Shown here piece after piece: positions 42,693 through 51,528 of a stretch of 64,000 nt of DNA. Below the pieces are notes generated by a model. That model saw only the letters and a program-made list of their open reading frames with translations. It was not told the DNA's origin and did not search any database. Source of the DNA: Thermoleophilaceae bacterium (lineage in GTDB: Bacteria; Actinomycetota; Thermoleophilia; Solirubrobacterales; Thermoleophilaceae); contig JAUJOA010000001.1 in NCBI GenBank assembly GCA_030447875.1, positions 62,001-126,000 of the forward strand, in the 5' to 3' direction. The position numbers were made by a program, and so were the translations under genes. Position 1 is the first letter of the stretch. Each line of letters starts with the position of its first letter.

Positions 42693-43640
42693 ATGAACAC
42701 GATGCCGCTCAATCAGGCGATTCCCGCGAACCTGGCCGACATGGTCGGGGAAACCCCGCTCGTGCACCTCACCCGCGTCGCCCCGGATTCCGAGGCAGAG
42801 CTCGTGGGCAAGCTCGAGGTGCACAACCCGGCCGGCAGCGTTAAGGACCGAATCGGGGTAGCCATGATCGAGGCGGCCGAGGCGGAGGGCCGGATCGAGC
42901 CTCGCCGCACGACGATCGTGGAGGCCACCTCCGGGAACACCGGCATTGCGCTGGCGTTCGTCTGTGCCGCGAAGGGTTACGACCTGGTGCTCTCGATGCC
43001 GCAGGGCATGAGCCGGGAACGTGAGGGCCTCCTGCGCCTCTACGGGGCCAGGGTCGAGGTCACCGAGTCGCTCGGGGGGATGAACGAGGCGCTGGATGCG
43101 GCCCGCCGGATGGCCAGCGAGCACGCCGATGCCTACCGGCCCGATCAGTTCTCGAACCCCGCGAATCCGGAGGTACACCGCCGCACGACGGCCGAGGAGA
43201 TCTGGCGCGACACCGGCGGGCGAGTGGACGTCTTCGTGGCGGGCGTCGGCACCGGCGGGACGATCACCGGGGCCGGAGGACGGCTCAAGGAGCTCAACCC
43301 GGCGCTTCACGTCGTCGCCGTCGAGCCGGCTGCCTCCCCGGTGCTCTCGGGCGGTTCGGCCGGGCCGCACAAGATTCAGGGGATAGGAGCCGGATTCGTG
43401 CCCGCGGTGCTCGATCGGGACGTCATCGACGAGGTGATTCCCGTCTCCGACGACGATGCGATCGAGACGGCCCGCCTGGCGGCGAGCGCCGAGGGCATCC
43501 TCGCCGGCATTTCGTGCGGCGCGGCCCTCTGGGCGGCGATCGAGGTAGGTCGGCGGCCGGAGTGGCGCGGCAAGCGGATCGTCGTCGTCATGCCGGACTC
43601 CGGGGAGCGCTACGTGTCCACGCCGTTCTTCGCCCCGTGA
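42693..43640 (+). CDS. cysK: Cysteine synthase A (O-acetylserine sulfhydrylase)
   Basis: 315 aa PLP enzyme of fold type II. The PLP lysine is Lys51 in NPAGSVKDR. TSGNTGIALAFVCAAKGYDL binds substrate carboxylate, GVGTGGTITGAG binds the phosphate, and GISCGAALWAA is near the C-terminus. It makes cysteine from O-acetylserine and sulfide or a sulfur carrier. It is the first gene of a four-gene operon in which every gene overlaps the next. TACCCT lies 8 nt before the ATG. Confidence 0.95.
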   Translation: MNTMPLNQAIPANLADMVGETPLVHLTRVAPDSEAELVGKLEVHNPAGSVKDRIGVAMIEAAEAEGRIEPRRTTIVEATSGNTGIALAFVCAAKGYDLVLSMPQGMSREREGLLRLYGARVEVTESLGGMNEALDAARRMASEHADAYRPDQFSNPANPEVHRRTTAEEIWRDTGGRVDVFVAGVGTGGTITGAGGRLKELNPALHVVAVEPAASPVLSGGSAGPHKIQGIGAGFVPAVLDRDVIDEVIPVSDDDAIETARLAASAEGILAGISCGAALWAAIEVGRRPEWRGKRIVVVMPDSGERYVSTPFFAP

Positions 43641-43840
43641 GAACACTCGACTTGACCGGCGTCATCTGCCCGATGAACTGGGTCAGGGCGCGGCTCGCGC
43701 TGGAGGGCCTCGGGCCGGGCGAGGCCCTCACCGTCCGCGTCGATCCCGGGGAGCCGCTCGAGAGCCTGCCGCGTTCCGCGGAGGAGGAGGGTCATGACGT
43801 CACGATCGACGGGGATCGCGTCACGATCGTGAAGCGATGA
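43637..43840 (+). CDS. TusA-family sulfur carrier protein
   Basis: 67 aa from the GTG at 43637, overlapping cysK by 4 nt. It has the TusA start LDLTGVICPMNW with the sulfur-carrying Cys11 in a CPM motif, then an alpha-beta fold (VRARLALEGLGPGEALTVRV, GHDVTIDGDRVTIVKR). The usual CPxP(x)xxK is CPMNWVRAR, so the second Pro is replaced by Asn. It probably carries a persulfide. Its place between cysK and an E1-like enzyme suggests sulfur delivery to cysteine or a cofactor. Confidence 0.85.
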   Translation: MRTLDLTGVICPMNWVRARLALEGLGPGEALTVRVDPGEPLESLPRSAEEEGHDVTIDGDRVTIVKR

Positions 43841-44610
43841 CGCTTTCGGATAGCGAGCTCGAGCGCTACTCGCGTCAGCTCGTCATGCCGGAGTGGAGCG
43901 GTGAGGCGCAGGAGCGCCTCAAGCGGGCGAGCGCGATCGTGGTGGGCGTCGGAGCCCTCGGCTCGCCGGCCGCCACCTACCTCGCGGCGGCCGGAGTGGG
44001 GCGCATCGGGATCGTGGACTCGGACGCCGTCGAGCTCTCGAACCTCCACCGCCAGCCGCTTCACTACACGCCCGACGTCGGCGGAGCCAAGGCCGAGAAT
44101 GCGGCGGTCAAGCTGAGCTTCCTGAATCCGGAGGTCCAGCTCGAGCCCTATCCCGTTCGGCTCGAGCCCACCAATGCGGGCCCGATTGTGGCGGGGGCGG
44201 ACGTGGTCGTCGATTGCTCGGACTCCTTCGCCACTCGCTACCTCGTCAACGACGCCTCGTGCGCGGAGGGAGTGGCGCTGGTCGAGGCGGGCGTGCTCGG
44301 CCTGTCCGGGCTCGTGACGTCCATCCGACCGGGGCGCTCCGCCTGCTATCGGTGCGCATTCCCCGTGGAGCCGCCCGAGGGCTCCGTTCCCTCCTGCAGG
44401 GAGGCCGGCGTGCTCGGGGCGATGGCCGGGATCGTCGGGTCCATCCAGGCGCTCGAGGCGCTCAAGCTCCTCACCGGCGTGGGCGAGCCGCTCCTCGACC
44501 GCATCCTTCAGCTCGACGGCGCGGACCTGCGCCAGACGATCGTCGCCACCGAGCGGCGAGCTGGCTGTCCGGCGTGTGCCGCGGTGCCCGCTGCGGCAGA
44601 ATCTCGGTGA
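43837..44610 (+). CDS. moeB: HesA/MoeB/ThiF-family E1-like adenylyltransferase
   Basis: 257 aa. ATP-binding motif GVGALGS (37-43), DAVELSNLHRQ, KAENAAVKL and VVVDCSDSFATRYLVND are as in MoeB. The zinc Cys pairs are Cys170-x2-Cys173 and Cys244-x2-Cys247, with Cys187 in SCREAGVLG as the likely catalytic Cys. There is no C-terminal rhodanese domain. Such enzymes adenylate the C-terminal Gly of a ubiquitin-like sulfur carrier (MoaD, ThiS, CysO). None is encoded next to it; the neighbour is TusA. It overlaps tusA by 4 nt and cysE by 1 nt. The symbol is a family label only. Confidence 0.88.
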   Translation: MTLSDSELERYSRQLVMPEWSGEAQERLKRASAIVVGVGALGSPAATYLAAAGVGRIGIVDSDAVELSNLHRQPLHYTPDVGGAKAENAAVKLSFLNPEVQLEPYPVRLEPTNAGPIVAGADVVVDCSDSFATRYLVNDASCAEGVALVEAGVLGLSGLVTSIRPGRSACYRCAFPVEPPEGSVPSCREAGVLGAMAGIVGSIQALEALKLLTGVGEPLLDRILQLDGADLRQTIVATERRAGCPACAAVPAAAESR

Positions 44611-45347
44611 TGCTCGGCCTCGGAACGCTCGCTCGTGTCGCCCGCGAGCTCCGCGAGGATCTCTCCGCGGCTCAGGAACGCGACCCGGCCGCCCGCGGCA
44701 TAGGCCGAGCCGAGATCCTCCTCACCTACGGCGGCGTCCACGCGATCCTCGCCCACCGCGTGGCGCATGCGCTTCACGACGTCGGACTCCCCGTCGTTCC
44801 CCACGCGGTCGCAAACGCGAGCCGGCTCCTGACCGGCGTTGAGATTCACCCGGCCGCGCGGATCGGCGAGGCGCTCTTCATCGACCACGGCACCGGCGTG
44901 GTCATCGGGGAGACCGCGGACATCGGTCATAACGTCACCGTCTATCAGGGCGTGACCCTTGGGGGAACGGGCTTCGCGAGGGGAAAGCGACACCCGACCG
45001 TCGAGGACGAGGTCGTGATCGGCTCGGGAGCCAAGCTGCTCGGCCCGATCCGAGTGGGGCGCGGCTCGAAGGTCGGGGCGAACTCCGTCGTGATCAACGA
45101 CGTGCCCCCGGACTCAACCGTCGTCGGGAACCCGGGTCATCCCGTGCGGGTGGGCGGGACCAAGCCGCACGGCCCAGACGCCGACTGGGCGCACCTTCCG
45201 GACCCCGTTGCAGACGCAATCCGATCGCTCGCCGCAAGGGTGGCGGAGCTCGAGGGCCTGCTCGCCGAAGCCACCGGCAAGCCCGCGGAGCGCACGGCCG
45301 ATATTAGGCCGCTCCGCCCGCGTGGGTCCGATCCCGCGGGCGGCTGA
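44610..45347 (+). CDS. cysE: Serine O-acetyltransferase
   Basis: 245 aa from the ATG at 44610, overlapping the moeB stop (TGATG). It has an N-terminal helical domain and a left-handed beta-helix with hexapeptide repeats (IHPAARIGEALFIDHGTGVV, IGETADIGHNVTVYQGVTLG). GTGFARGKRHPTVEDEVVIG is the substrate loop. The long C-terminal tail is charged. It makes O-acetylserine for CysK from serine and acetyl-CoA. Confidence 0.95.
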   Translation: MLGLGTLARVARELREDLSAAQERDPAARGIGRAEILLTYGGVHAILAHRVAHALHDVGLPVVPHAVANASRLLTGVEIHPAARIGEALFIDHGTGVVIGETADIGHNVTVYQGVTLGGTGFARGKRHPTVEDEVVIGSGAKLLGPIRVGRGSKVGANSVVINDVPPDSTVVGNPGHPVRVGGTKPHGPDADWAHLPDPVADAIRSLAARVAELEGLLAEATGKPAERTADIRPLRPRGSDPAGG

Positions 45348-45360
45348 CCGCCCACGCCCG

Positions 45361-46152
45361 CTACGCCGCCTGCGGCTTGGTGGCGGCGACGTCTCGAATC
45401 TGGGCCAGAGCGCCCCGGATCAGTCGCGAGACGTGCATCTGCGAGATGCCCAGCCGCTGCGCAATCTGCGCCTGGGTCATGTCGTCCTCGAAGCGCAGAC
45501 GCAGCACCAGGCGCTGGCGCTCGGGAAGGCTCATGAACCCGTCGACGATCGATTGGCGATCGTCCACCAGCTCATAGCCGCCATCGTCCTCCCCAAAGCG
45601 ATCTGCGAGAACGTCGCCGTCGCCGGCGTCGCTCGCGCGCGGCGCGTCGAGCGACGCTGCCTCGTAGGCGGAGGTGGCCTCCATCGCCTCGAGAACCTCC
45701 TCGGCGCTCGCTCCTATCGCCTTGCCGAGCTCGGCCGGGGTGGGAGACCGACCGAGGCTCGAGGACAGCTGCTCCATCGCCCGCCTGATGTCAAGCACAC
45801 GCTCCTGGACGCCACGCGGGACGCGTACGGCCCAGCCGGCATCGCGGAAATGGCGCTTCAGCTCCCCGAGGATCGTCGGCACCGCAAAGCTCGAGAACGC
45901 CGCCTCGCGGCCCGGATCGAACCGGTCGATCGCCTTCAGCAGACCCACGCTGGCAACCTGGACGAGGTCGTCGAGCGGCTCGTTGGCCCGCTCATAGCGC
46001 TGGGCGAGCCGGCAGGCGAGCGGCAGAAACCGCCTCACGAGCTCTTCACGCGCCCCGGGGTCGCCGTCGCGCTTGTAGCGCTCCAGAAGGCGCCGGTCCT
46101 CGGAGCGCTTGCTCCGACCCCCCGAAGCGACGCCTGCTGTTGGCGGAGTCAA
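45361..46152 (-). CDS. SigB/SigF-type RNA polymerase sigma factor
   Basis: 263 aa. Region 2 is LACRLAQRYERANEPLDDLV through VGLLKAIDRFDPGREAAFSS and FAVPTILGELKRHFRDAGW, region 3 is VPRGVQERVLDIRRAMEQLS, and region 4 is LPERQRLVLRLRFEDDMTQA with QIAQRLGISQMHVSRLIRGA. This is the stress/sporulation SigB-F-G group. The start appears to be the TTG at 46152, which has no SD of its own. A micro-ORF with a strong SD overlaps it, implying coupled translation. No anti-sigma factor gene is adjacent. Confidence 0.92.
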   Translation of the reverse strand: MTPPTAGVASGGRSKRSEDRRLLERYKRDGDPGAREELVRRFLPLACRLAQRYERANEPLDDLVQVASVGLLKAIDRFDPGREAAFSSFAVPTILGELKRHFRDAGWAVRVPRGVQERVLDIRRAMEQLSSSLGRSPTPAELGKAIGASAEEVLEAMEATSAYEAASLDAPRASDAGDGDVLADRFGEDDGGYELVDDRQSIVDGFMSLPERQRLVLRLRFEDDMTQAQIAQRLGISQMHVSRLIRGALAQIRDVAATKPQAA

Positions 46153-46190
46153 GTTCGCTGAGAGCTATTGGGGGACACTGCTGACCTCCT
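46149..46190 (-). promoter_or_regulatory. Strong SD and 9-codon micro-ORF overlapping the sigma factor start
   Basis: On the minus strand, aggaggt (46184-46190) sits 5 nt before a GTG at 46178, which encodes VSPNSSQRT and stops at 46149. Its TGA overlaps the sigma factor's TTG (TTGA). Ribosomes ending the micro-ORF could restart on the sigma factor. If one base is missing in this stretch, the GTG would instead be the sigma factor's own start. Confidence 0.6.
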
Positions 46191-46456
46191 CGTCATGCGG
46201 TATGACGCGCGGAGATCCATCCGAGTAGGTCGCCGGCGATGAACGCCCCCCGATGTCTCAATTGCGCTAGGACGAGCGCCCTCGCTCGTTCGCTCGTCCG
46301 CTGACTAGAAGGTACCAACTGCTCGCTACTTCTGAACCACGGCGCCGAACATGCGGCCACCGGTCGCCGCGCGACGGGGATGCCCGCACCGAGGGCCTGG
46401 CTGTGGCTCGCGACTGGGCTGGAGGAGGAGCGATGACCGAAGTATCGAGCGCTCGG
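46191..46456. other. Intergenic region between two minus-strand genes
   Basis: I see no gene here. It holds an inverted repeat (cgtcat/atgacg, 46191-46207) just upstream of the SD for the micro-ORF, which could be an operator or could mask the SD. A Ser/Arg low-complexity ctcgctcgttcgctcgt stretch lies near 46280. The sigma factor promoter should lie here, but I cannot place it. Confidence 0.4.
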
Positions 46457-47329
46457 TCAGTAGAAGACGGTACGCGTGCGGTGCCGCGGCAGCGTCTTGT
46501 AGCGCGGCGCCTGGCCGCGGGTCCAGAGCCACGCATCGAGGGTGCGCGGGGTCACGCCGAGGGATGAGGCGATCAGCTCGCACGCGTGCACGGCGCACGC
46601 ACGGATCTCGCGCTCTTCTCGCCCCGGGGGTAGAAGCTCGCCGGCGTCGATCCGAGCAGCCAGGCGGTCGTCGTAGCGCAGGACGCCATCGACCCTGAGG
46701 ACGTGGGGAACGACGTTGTCGGCGAAGATCGTGAGGCGGTCGAGGTCCCGGAAGTCGGCGACCCCGGCCAGCGCAAGGTCGCTCGATGCGATCTGCGCGC
46801 GCTTGTAGAACCCTCGGTCGTGGAAGAACGGCATGCCCCGAGCGAGCTCCTCGGCGAGTCGCTCGGCCGAGCCCTCGGCGGCGCGGATCACCTCGATCGC
46901 CGCACGATCTCCGATGAAGGTCCCGAGGTCCCGCAGTGCACGGGCGTAGAGCTCCATCAGCTCGTTGGCCCGATCTTGGCCGAGGACGTCAGCGACGCCC
47001 GCCGGGTCGAGCTCGCGTAGGTCGGCGGGTGTCCAGGGTCCTCGCTCGCGGAACCGATCCGCGAGGGCCCAGGCCACCGTGAAGTAGCCGGAGCACCCGG
47101 GGCGCTTGCGAAGCGTGGGGAACCAGCCGGAGCCGAAGTTGATCGCGTCGAGCGTCAGGAGATAGGCGGCGACGTCCTCTCTCGTGCCCTCCAGATAGTG
47201 GCGCGCGGGGTCGAGCTCCGGCGGCGGCCCCGGGGCGATGCCCTCGAGGCGGTCGAGGTCGATGCGGACCGATCGAGCCTCCGCGGCGACGGCCGCGCAG
47301 CCGCTCCTGACCTCGTCGCAGAGCCCCAT
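46457..47329 (-). CDS. Queuosine salvage protein (DUF2419/Qng1 family)
   Basis: 290 aa. Family hallmarks: LLTLDAINFGSGWFPTLRKR (around residue 58), GCSGYFTVAWALADRFRERG, and later LTIFADNVVPHVLRVDGVLR followed by YDDRLAARIDAGELLPPGRE. Conserved Asp and His of the hydrolase site appear to be present. The eukaryotic enzyme removes queuine from queuosine-5'-phosphate. Bacterial homologues are less studied, and no queuosine synthesis genes are in the window. TAGGCT lies 7 nt before the ATG. It is divergent from pcrA. Confidence 0.78.
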   Translation of the reverse strand: MGLCDEVRSGCAAVAAEARSVRIDLDRLEGIAPGPPPELDPARHYLEGTREDVAAYLLTLDAINFGSGWFPTLRKRPGCSGYFTVAWALADRFRERGPWTPADLRELDPAGVADVLGQDRANELMELYARALRDLGTFIGDRAAIEVIRAAEGSAERLAEELARGMPFFHDRGFYKRAQIASSDLALAGVADFRDLDRLTIFADNVVPHVLRVDGVLRYDDRLAARIDAGELLPPGREEREIRACAVHACELIASSLGVTPRTLDAWLWTRGQAPRYKTLPRHRTRTVFY

Positions 47330-47373
47330 CCGACCGAGCCTACGCCGCCGCGGGGCGGTCTATCCTCGATGAA

Positions 47374-49548
47374 GTGACCACGGCGACCGCCGCCGAGGCC
47401 CTCCTCGACGGCCTCAACGAGCCCCAGCGCGAGGCCGTCCTCCACGGCGAGGGGCCGCTCCTGATACTGGCGGGCGCCGGCTCCGGCAAGACCGCCGTGC
47501 TCACCCGGAGGATCGCGCACCTGGTCGGCTCGGGACGCGCACGCCCCGGCGAGATCCTCGCGATCACGTTCACGAACAAGGCCGCACAGGAGATGCGCGA
47601 GCGGGTCGAGGGCCTCGTGGGCGCGCGCGCCCGGGCGATGTGGGTCATGACCTTCCACTCCGCGTGCGCGCGCATGCTGCGCGCCGACGCCGAGCGCCTC
47701 GGCTACACGCGCGGGTTCACGATCTACGACGGCGCGGACTCGCTGCGGCTCGTCAAGCAGTGCATCGAGGCGCTCGACATCGATCCAAAGCGCTTCGCTC
47801 CCCGGGCGATCCAGCGCCAGATCTCCGACGCCAAGAACACGCTGCTCGACGCCGGCGGGTATCGCGAGAAGGTGTCGTCGTTCTTCGAGCAAACGGCCGC
47901 CGACGTGTACGAGCTGTACGAGCAGCGGATCCACGCCATGAACGCGATGGACTTCGATGATCTCCTGCTGCGCTGCGTGAACCTGATGGAGCTCTTTCCG
48001 GAGGTACGCGAGCGCTACCAGCACAACTTCGCGTACGTGCTGGTCGACGAGTACCAGGACACGAACCGGACGCAGTACCGCTGGCTTCAGCTGCTGTCGG
48101 AGGAGCACCGCAACCTGTCGGTGGTCGGCGACGACGACCAGTCGATCTACGGCTTCCGCGGCGCAGATATCCGAAACGTCCTGGGGTTCGAGGACGACTT
48201 CCCGGACGCTCACGTCGTCAAGCTCGAGCAGAACTACCGCTCCACGCAGACGATCCTCTCCGCCGCCAACGCCGTCGTGCGCAACAACCGCGGCCGCAAG
48301 CAGAAGGCGCTGTGGACGGACGTGGGCACCGGCGACCCGGTCCACGTCGTGGAGCTGGAGGACGAGCACGCGGAGGCGCGCTTCGTTGCCGGCGAGATCG
48401 AGCGACTCGTGGACAGCGGCTGCTCGCGCGACGAGGTGGCGGTCTTCTATCGGACGAACGCCCAGAGCCGCGTGCTCGAGGACACGCTGGTTCGCTACGG
48501 CGTCGGCTACCAGGTCATCGGGGGCACCAAGTTCTACGAGCGCGTCGAGATAAAGGATGCCCTCTCCTACTTGACGCTGCTCGCCAACCCGCAGGACGTC
48601 GTGGCGTTTCAGCGCGTGGTGAACTCGCCTCGACGCGGGATCGGCCAGACGACCCAGGCGCGGATCGTCTCGCACGCGAACACGGTCGGCGAATCGGTTT
48701 GGGAGGTGGCGTCCGAGCCGGAATCCGTCCCCGGGATCGGGGCGGCCGCGGTGAAGTCGGTCGGCCGCTTCATGTCGACGATGGAGCGGCTGCGCGAGCG
48801 GTTGACCTCGGCTTCGGTCGGGGACCTGCTCGAGGAGCTCCTGAGCGAGACCGGCTACACGGATGCCCTGCGCGCGGAGCGCACGGTCGAGGCTGAGGGC
48901 CGGCTCGAGAACCTGGAGGAACTGGTGGGAGTCGCTCGCGAATACGACTCGGGAGGCTCCGCCGAGGGAACCGATCCCTCGCTCGAGGAGTTCCTCCAGC
49001 AGATCTCGCTGTTCGCCGATCAGGACGCGCTGCGGGACGAGGAGGGGATCGTCACGCTGATGACCCTCCACAACGCGAAGGGCCTCGAGTTTCCGGTCGT
49101 CTTCATGATCGGCTGCGAGGACGGCGTCTTCCCGCACATGCGCTCGATCGAGGCCGGCGACGTGGAGGAGGAGCGGCGCCTCTGCTACGTCGGGATCACC
49201 CGCGCGCGGCGCGAGCTCTACCTCACGCACGCGCGGGTGCGCAACCTCTACGGGTCGCGCGACTGGAACCTTCCGAGCCGCTTCCTGGAGGAGATCCCGA
49301 CCGAGCTCACCGACCGCGAGCCCGGCGCCGAGGCGGCGTCCACTACGCGGTGGGGTGCTGAGCAGGAGGCAAAGCCGGCGGGCCAGGGCGCCTCGTTCGC
49401 CGTCGGCGACGACGTGGTGCACGCCGCGCTCGGCGAGGGCGTCGTGACCGGCCTCGAGCGCGGAGGAGTGGTTTCGGTGCGCTTCGCGGGCGACGGCTCC
49501 GAGCGCAAGCTGATGGTGGACTACGCGCCCCTCAAGAAGCGCGCGTAG
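47374..49548 (+). CDS. pcrA: ATP-dependent DNA helicase PcrA/UvrD
   Basis: 724 aa SF1A helicase. Motifs in order: Q motif LNEPQREAV, Walker A AGAGSGKT (33-40), TFTNKAAQEMRERV, Walker B VLVDEYQDTNRTQYRWLQLL, DDDQSIYGFRGAD, LEQNYRST, TLMTLHNAKGLEFPVVFMIG and YVGITRARREL. The C-terminal 60 residues (VGDDVVHAALGEGVVTGLER) form the Tudor-like domain that contacts RNA polymerase. It acts in repair and in removing obstacles to replication. TATCCT lies 7 nt before the GTG. folD starts directly at its stop. Confidence 0.97.
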   Translation: MTTATAAEALLDGLNEPQREAVLHGEGPLLILAGAGSGKTAVLTRRIAHLVGSGRARPGEILAITFTNKAAQEMRERVEGLVGARARAMWVMTFHSACARMLRADAERLGYTRGFTIYDGADSLRLVKQCIEALDIDPKRFAPRAIQRQISDAKNTLLDAGGYREKVSSFFEQTAADVYELYEQRIHAMNAMDFDDLLLRCVNLMELFPEVRERYQHNFAYVLVDEYQDTNRTQYRWLQLLSEEHRNLSVVGDDDQSIYGFRGADIRNVLGFEDDFPDAHVVKLEQNYRSTQTILSAANAVVRNNRGRKQKALWTDVGTGDPVHVVELEDEHAEARFVAGEIERLVDSGCSRDEVAVFYRTNAQSRVLEDTLVRYGVGYQVIGGTKFYERVEIKDALSYLTLLANPQDVVAFQRVVNSPRRGIGQTTQARIVSHANTVGESVWEVASEPESVPGIGAAAVKSVGRFMSTMERLRERLTSASVGDLLEELLSETGYTDALRAERTVEAEGRLENLEELVGVAREYDSGGSAEGTDPSLEEFLQQISLFADQDALRDEEGIVTLMTLHNAKGLEFPVVFMIGCEDGVFPHMRSIEAGDVEEERRLCYVGITRARRELYLTHARVRNLYGSRDWNLPSRFLEEIPTELTDREPGAEAASTTRWGAEQEAKPAGQGASFAVGDDVVHAALGEGVVTGLERGGVVSVRFAGDGSERKLMVDYAPLKKRA

Positions 49549-50430
49549 GTGGCCGGCGCGAAGATCATCGACGGCAAGGCCGTGGCCGCCCAGGTGCGCG
49601 AGCGCGTTCGGGCGGAGGTGGCCGAGCTGTCCGCGCAGCGAGGGGTCACACCGGGCCTTGCCACGGTCCTGGTGGGGGACGACCCCGCCTCGCACATCTA
49701 CGTGCGCGGCAAGCTCAAGGCGTGCGCGGAGGCCGGGATGACCTCCTTTCACCGCGAGCTGCCGGCGACCGTCACGCAGGCGGAGCTGGCGGACGTGCTC
49801 GGCGGCCTGAACTCCGACGATGCGGTCCACGGAATCCTGCTGCAGCTTCCGGTCCCCGCTCAGATCGACGCCGACGCGATGACCGCGCTGATTCACCCGC
49901 TCAAGGACGTGGACGGCCTCACCCCGATCAACTCCGGGCTGTTGATGAAGGGTCGACCGGGCCTCGTGCCCTGCACGCCCCAGGGCGTCATGGAGCTGCT
50001 TCAGGTGTCCGGCACCGAGCTGAGCGGGGCGGAGGCGGTAGTGGTGGGCCGCTCGGACCTGGTCGGGCGTCCGCTGGCGGCGCTTCTGCTCGCCGCCAAC
50101 GCCACGGTGACCAGTTGCCACTCGCGAACTCGTGACCTCGCGACGGTCTGCCGCCGCGCCGACGTGCTCGTGGCCGCCGTAGGAGTGCCGCGCCTCATCA
50201 CGGCCGACATGGTCCGCGAGGGTGCGACGGTGATCGACGTGGGCATGAACCGCGAGGAGAGCGGGCTCGTGGGCGATGTCGACTTCCAGCCGGTGGCCGC
50301 GCGGGCAGGCGCGATCACGCCGGTGCCGGGCGGAGTGGGCCCGATGACGATCGCGATGCTGCTCGCCAACACCGTCGCAGCCGCGCGTCGCTCGAGCGAC
50401 GCGCACGGCGTGGCGGCGGCTGTACGCTGA
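49549..50430 (+). CDS. folD: Methylenetetrahydrofolate dehydrogenase/cyclohydrolase
   Basis: 293 aa. Signatures are [36 protein letters not shown] (with the catalytic Lys), [47 protein letters not shown] and [19 protein letters not shown]. It converts methylene-THF to formyl-THF. The GTG follows the pcrA stop with no gap. Confidence 0.97.
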   Translation: MAGAKIIDGKAVAAQVRERVRAEVAELSAQRGVTPGLATVLVGDDPASHIYVRGKLKACAEAGMTSFHRELPATVTQAELADVLGGLNSDDAVHGILLQLPVPAQIDADAMTALIHPLKDVDGLTPINSGLLMKGRPGLVPCTPQGVMELLQVSGTELSGAEAVVVGRSDLVGRPLAALLLAANATVTSCHSRTRDLATVCRRADVLVAAVGVPRLITADMVREGATVIDVGMNREESGLVGDVDFQPVAARAGAITPVPGGVGPMTIAMLLANTVAAARRSSDAHGVAAAVR

Positions 50431-50434
50431 GCCG

Positions 50435-50941
50435 GTGAAGCTGCGCCGGCCGCGTATAGGCGAGATCGTCGCCGCCGTTGCGGGCGCGACACTCGTCGTG
50501 TCGCTGTTCCTGCCCTGGTACGGCGGCGGCGCCGGGATCAGCGGCTGGGCCGCGCTCAGAGCGCTCGACGTGCTGCTTCTCGCCATCGCGCTCGCTGGTA
50601 TCGCGCTGCTGGCCCTAGAGGTGGGAGGCGCCACGACAGCCATCACCACGGCATGGGCGAGCATGACCGCTCTGATCGGCACCCTCACGCTGCCGTGGGT
50701 TCTCTACCGGATGCTCGATCTTCCCGAGGCGGCCGCCGGACTCGGGCTGCGCTTCGCGCTCCTGGGCCTCGTCGCGGCCGCGGGGGTGGCACTCGGGGCG
50801 TGGCTCAGCATGCGCGACGAGGGCTTCGGACTGCGTCCCCGACCCGGGATCGAGGCGACGATGAGCCCCGATGGCCGGGGGGCCGAGGCCGAGCTCGTGG
50901 CGTTGCCGGGCGGCGGGCCACGCGAGGGTCGCTCCGCGTGA
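50435..50941 (+). CDS. Four-helix membrane protein, hypothetical
   Basis: 168 aa. Four transmembrane segments (IVAAVAGATLVVSLFLPWYG, LLLAIALAGIALLAL, ITTAWASMTALIGTLTLPWV, ALLGLVAAAGVALGAWLSM) are followed by a polar 40-residue tail. The first helix ends with LPWYGGG, a feature of small actinobacterial membrane proteins of unknown role. TACGCT lies 6 nt before the GTG. It overlaps the next membrane protein by 4 nt. Confidence 0.72.
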   Translation: MKLRRPRIGEIVAAVAGATLVVSLFLPWYGGGAGISGWAALRALDVLLLAIALAGIALLALEVGGATTAITTAWASMTALIGTLTLPWVLYRMLDLPEAAAGLGLRFALLGLVAAAGVALGAWLSMRDEGFGLRPRPGIEATMSPDGRGAEAELVALPGGGPREGRSA

Positions 50942-51498
50942 ACATGTCCCGACTGACGCGCGGGCACGCGATCGCGGCGGTGGCGGCACTCCTGCTCCTC
51001 CTCGTCACGGCGGTCGACTGGTGGAGCAGCGACGCCGGGGAGGACGCGCGTCGCACCGAGGGGCTCGCGCAGCCGGAGCCGGGGGAGGGACCGGAGCAGC
51101 GACAGTTCGACAACGACATCCGCAGCGACGCGAGCATCCAGGCGGAGCAGGCGGAGCGCAACGCATGGCAGCCGGACGGTGCCCTCGACCTGGTCGTGCT
51201 GCTCCTCGTGCTTGCAAGCGTCGCCGCCGCACTGGCGGCGGCCGCGCTGCGGGCGGCCGAGCGCCGCGCCCCGCCCGGGGCGATCGTGGCAGCGCTCGCC
51301 ATGCTCGCGGCCCTCGCGGTCGCCCTCGACGTGGTCCGCACCGGCACGGAGGCGGGGGGGCAGGTGAAGCTCGGCGCTCCGCTGGCGCTGATCGCGCTGG
51401 CCGCGCTCGCTTTCGGCTCCGCGAGGGCGGCGAGGGAAGACGAGGGCGAGGAACGCGCGGCCACGGCGGACGGAGCACGTACCAGCGCCGCCGGCTGA
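50938..51498 (+). CDS. Membrane protein, hypothetical
   Basis: 186 aa from the GTG at 50938 (overlapping the previous stop) or 184 aa from the ATG at 50944. A first helix (AIAAVAALLLLLVTAVDWW) is followed by a 55-residue acidic, Gln-rich outer loop. Three more helices come before a charged tail. It forms a likely two-protein set with the preceding gene, and the pair lies between folD and gatCAB. No family recognised. Confidence 0.68.
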   Translation: MNMSRLTRGHAIAAVAALLLLLVTAVDWWSSDAGEDARRTEGLAQPEPGEGPEQRQFDNDIRSDASIQAEQAERNAWQPDGALDLVVLLLVLASVAAALAAAALRAAERRAPPGAIVAALAMLAALAVALDVVRTGTEAGGQVKLGAPLALIALAALAFGSARAAREDEGEERAATADGARTSAAG

Positions 51499-51528
51499 CG
51501 CCGTTCGGCGGCTCCTAGAATCCGTCCG

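Noticed and set aside
46267-46598. Small minus-strand frames in and beside the sigma factor/queuosine gap
   Set aside because: Arg/Ser/Ala-rich low-complexity sequence without SD or homology, partly overlapping the queuosine-salvage gene.
47155-50688. Minus-strand open frame of 1177 codons opposite pcrA and folD
   Set aside because: It overlaps two firm genes and part of the queuosine-salvage gene. Its composition is typical of an antisense shadow and it has no domain.
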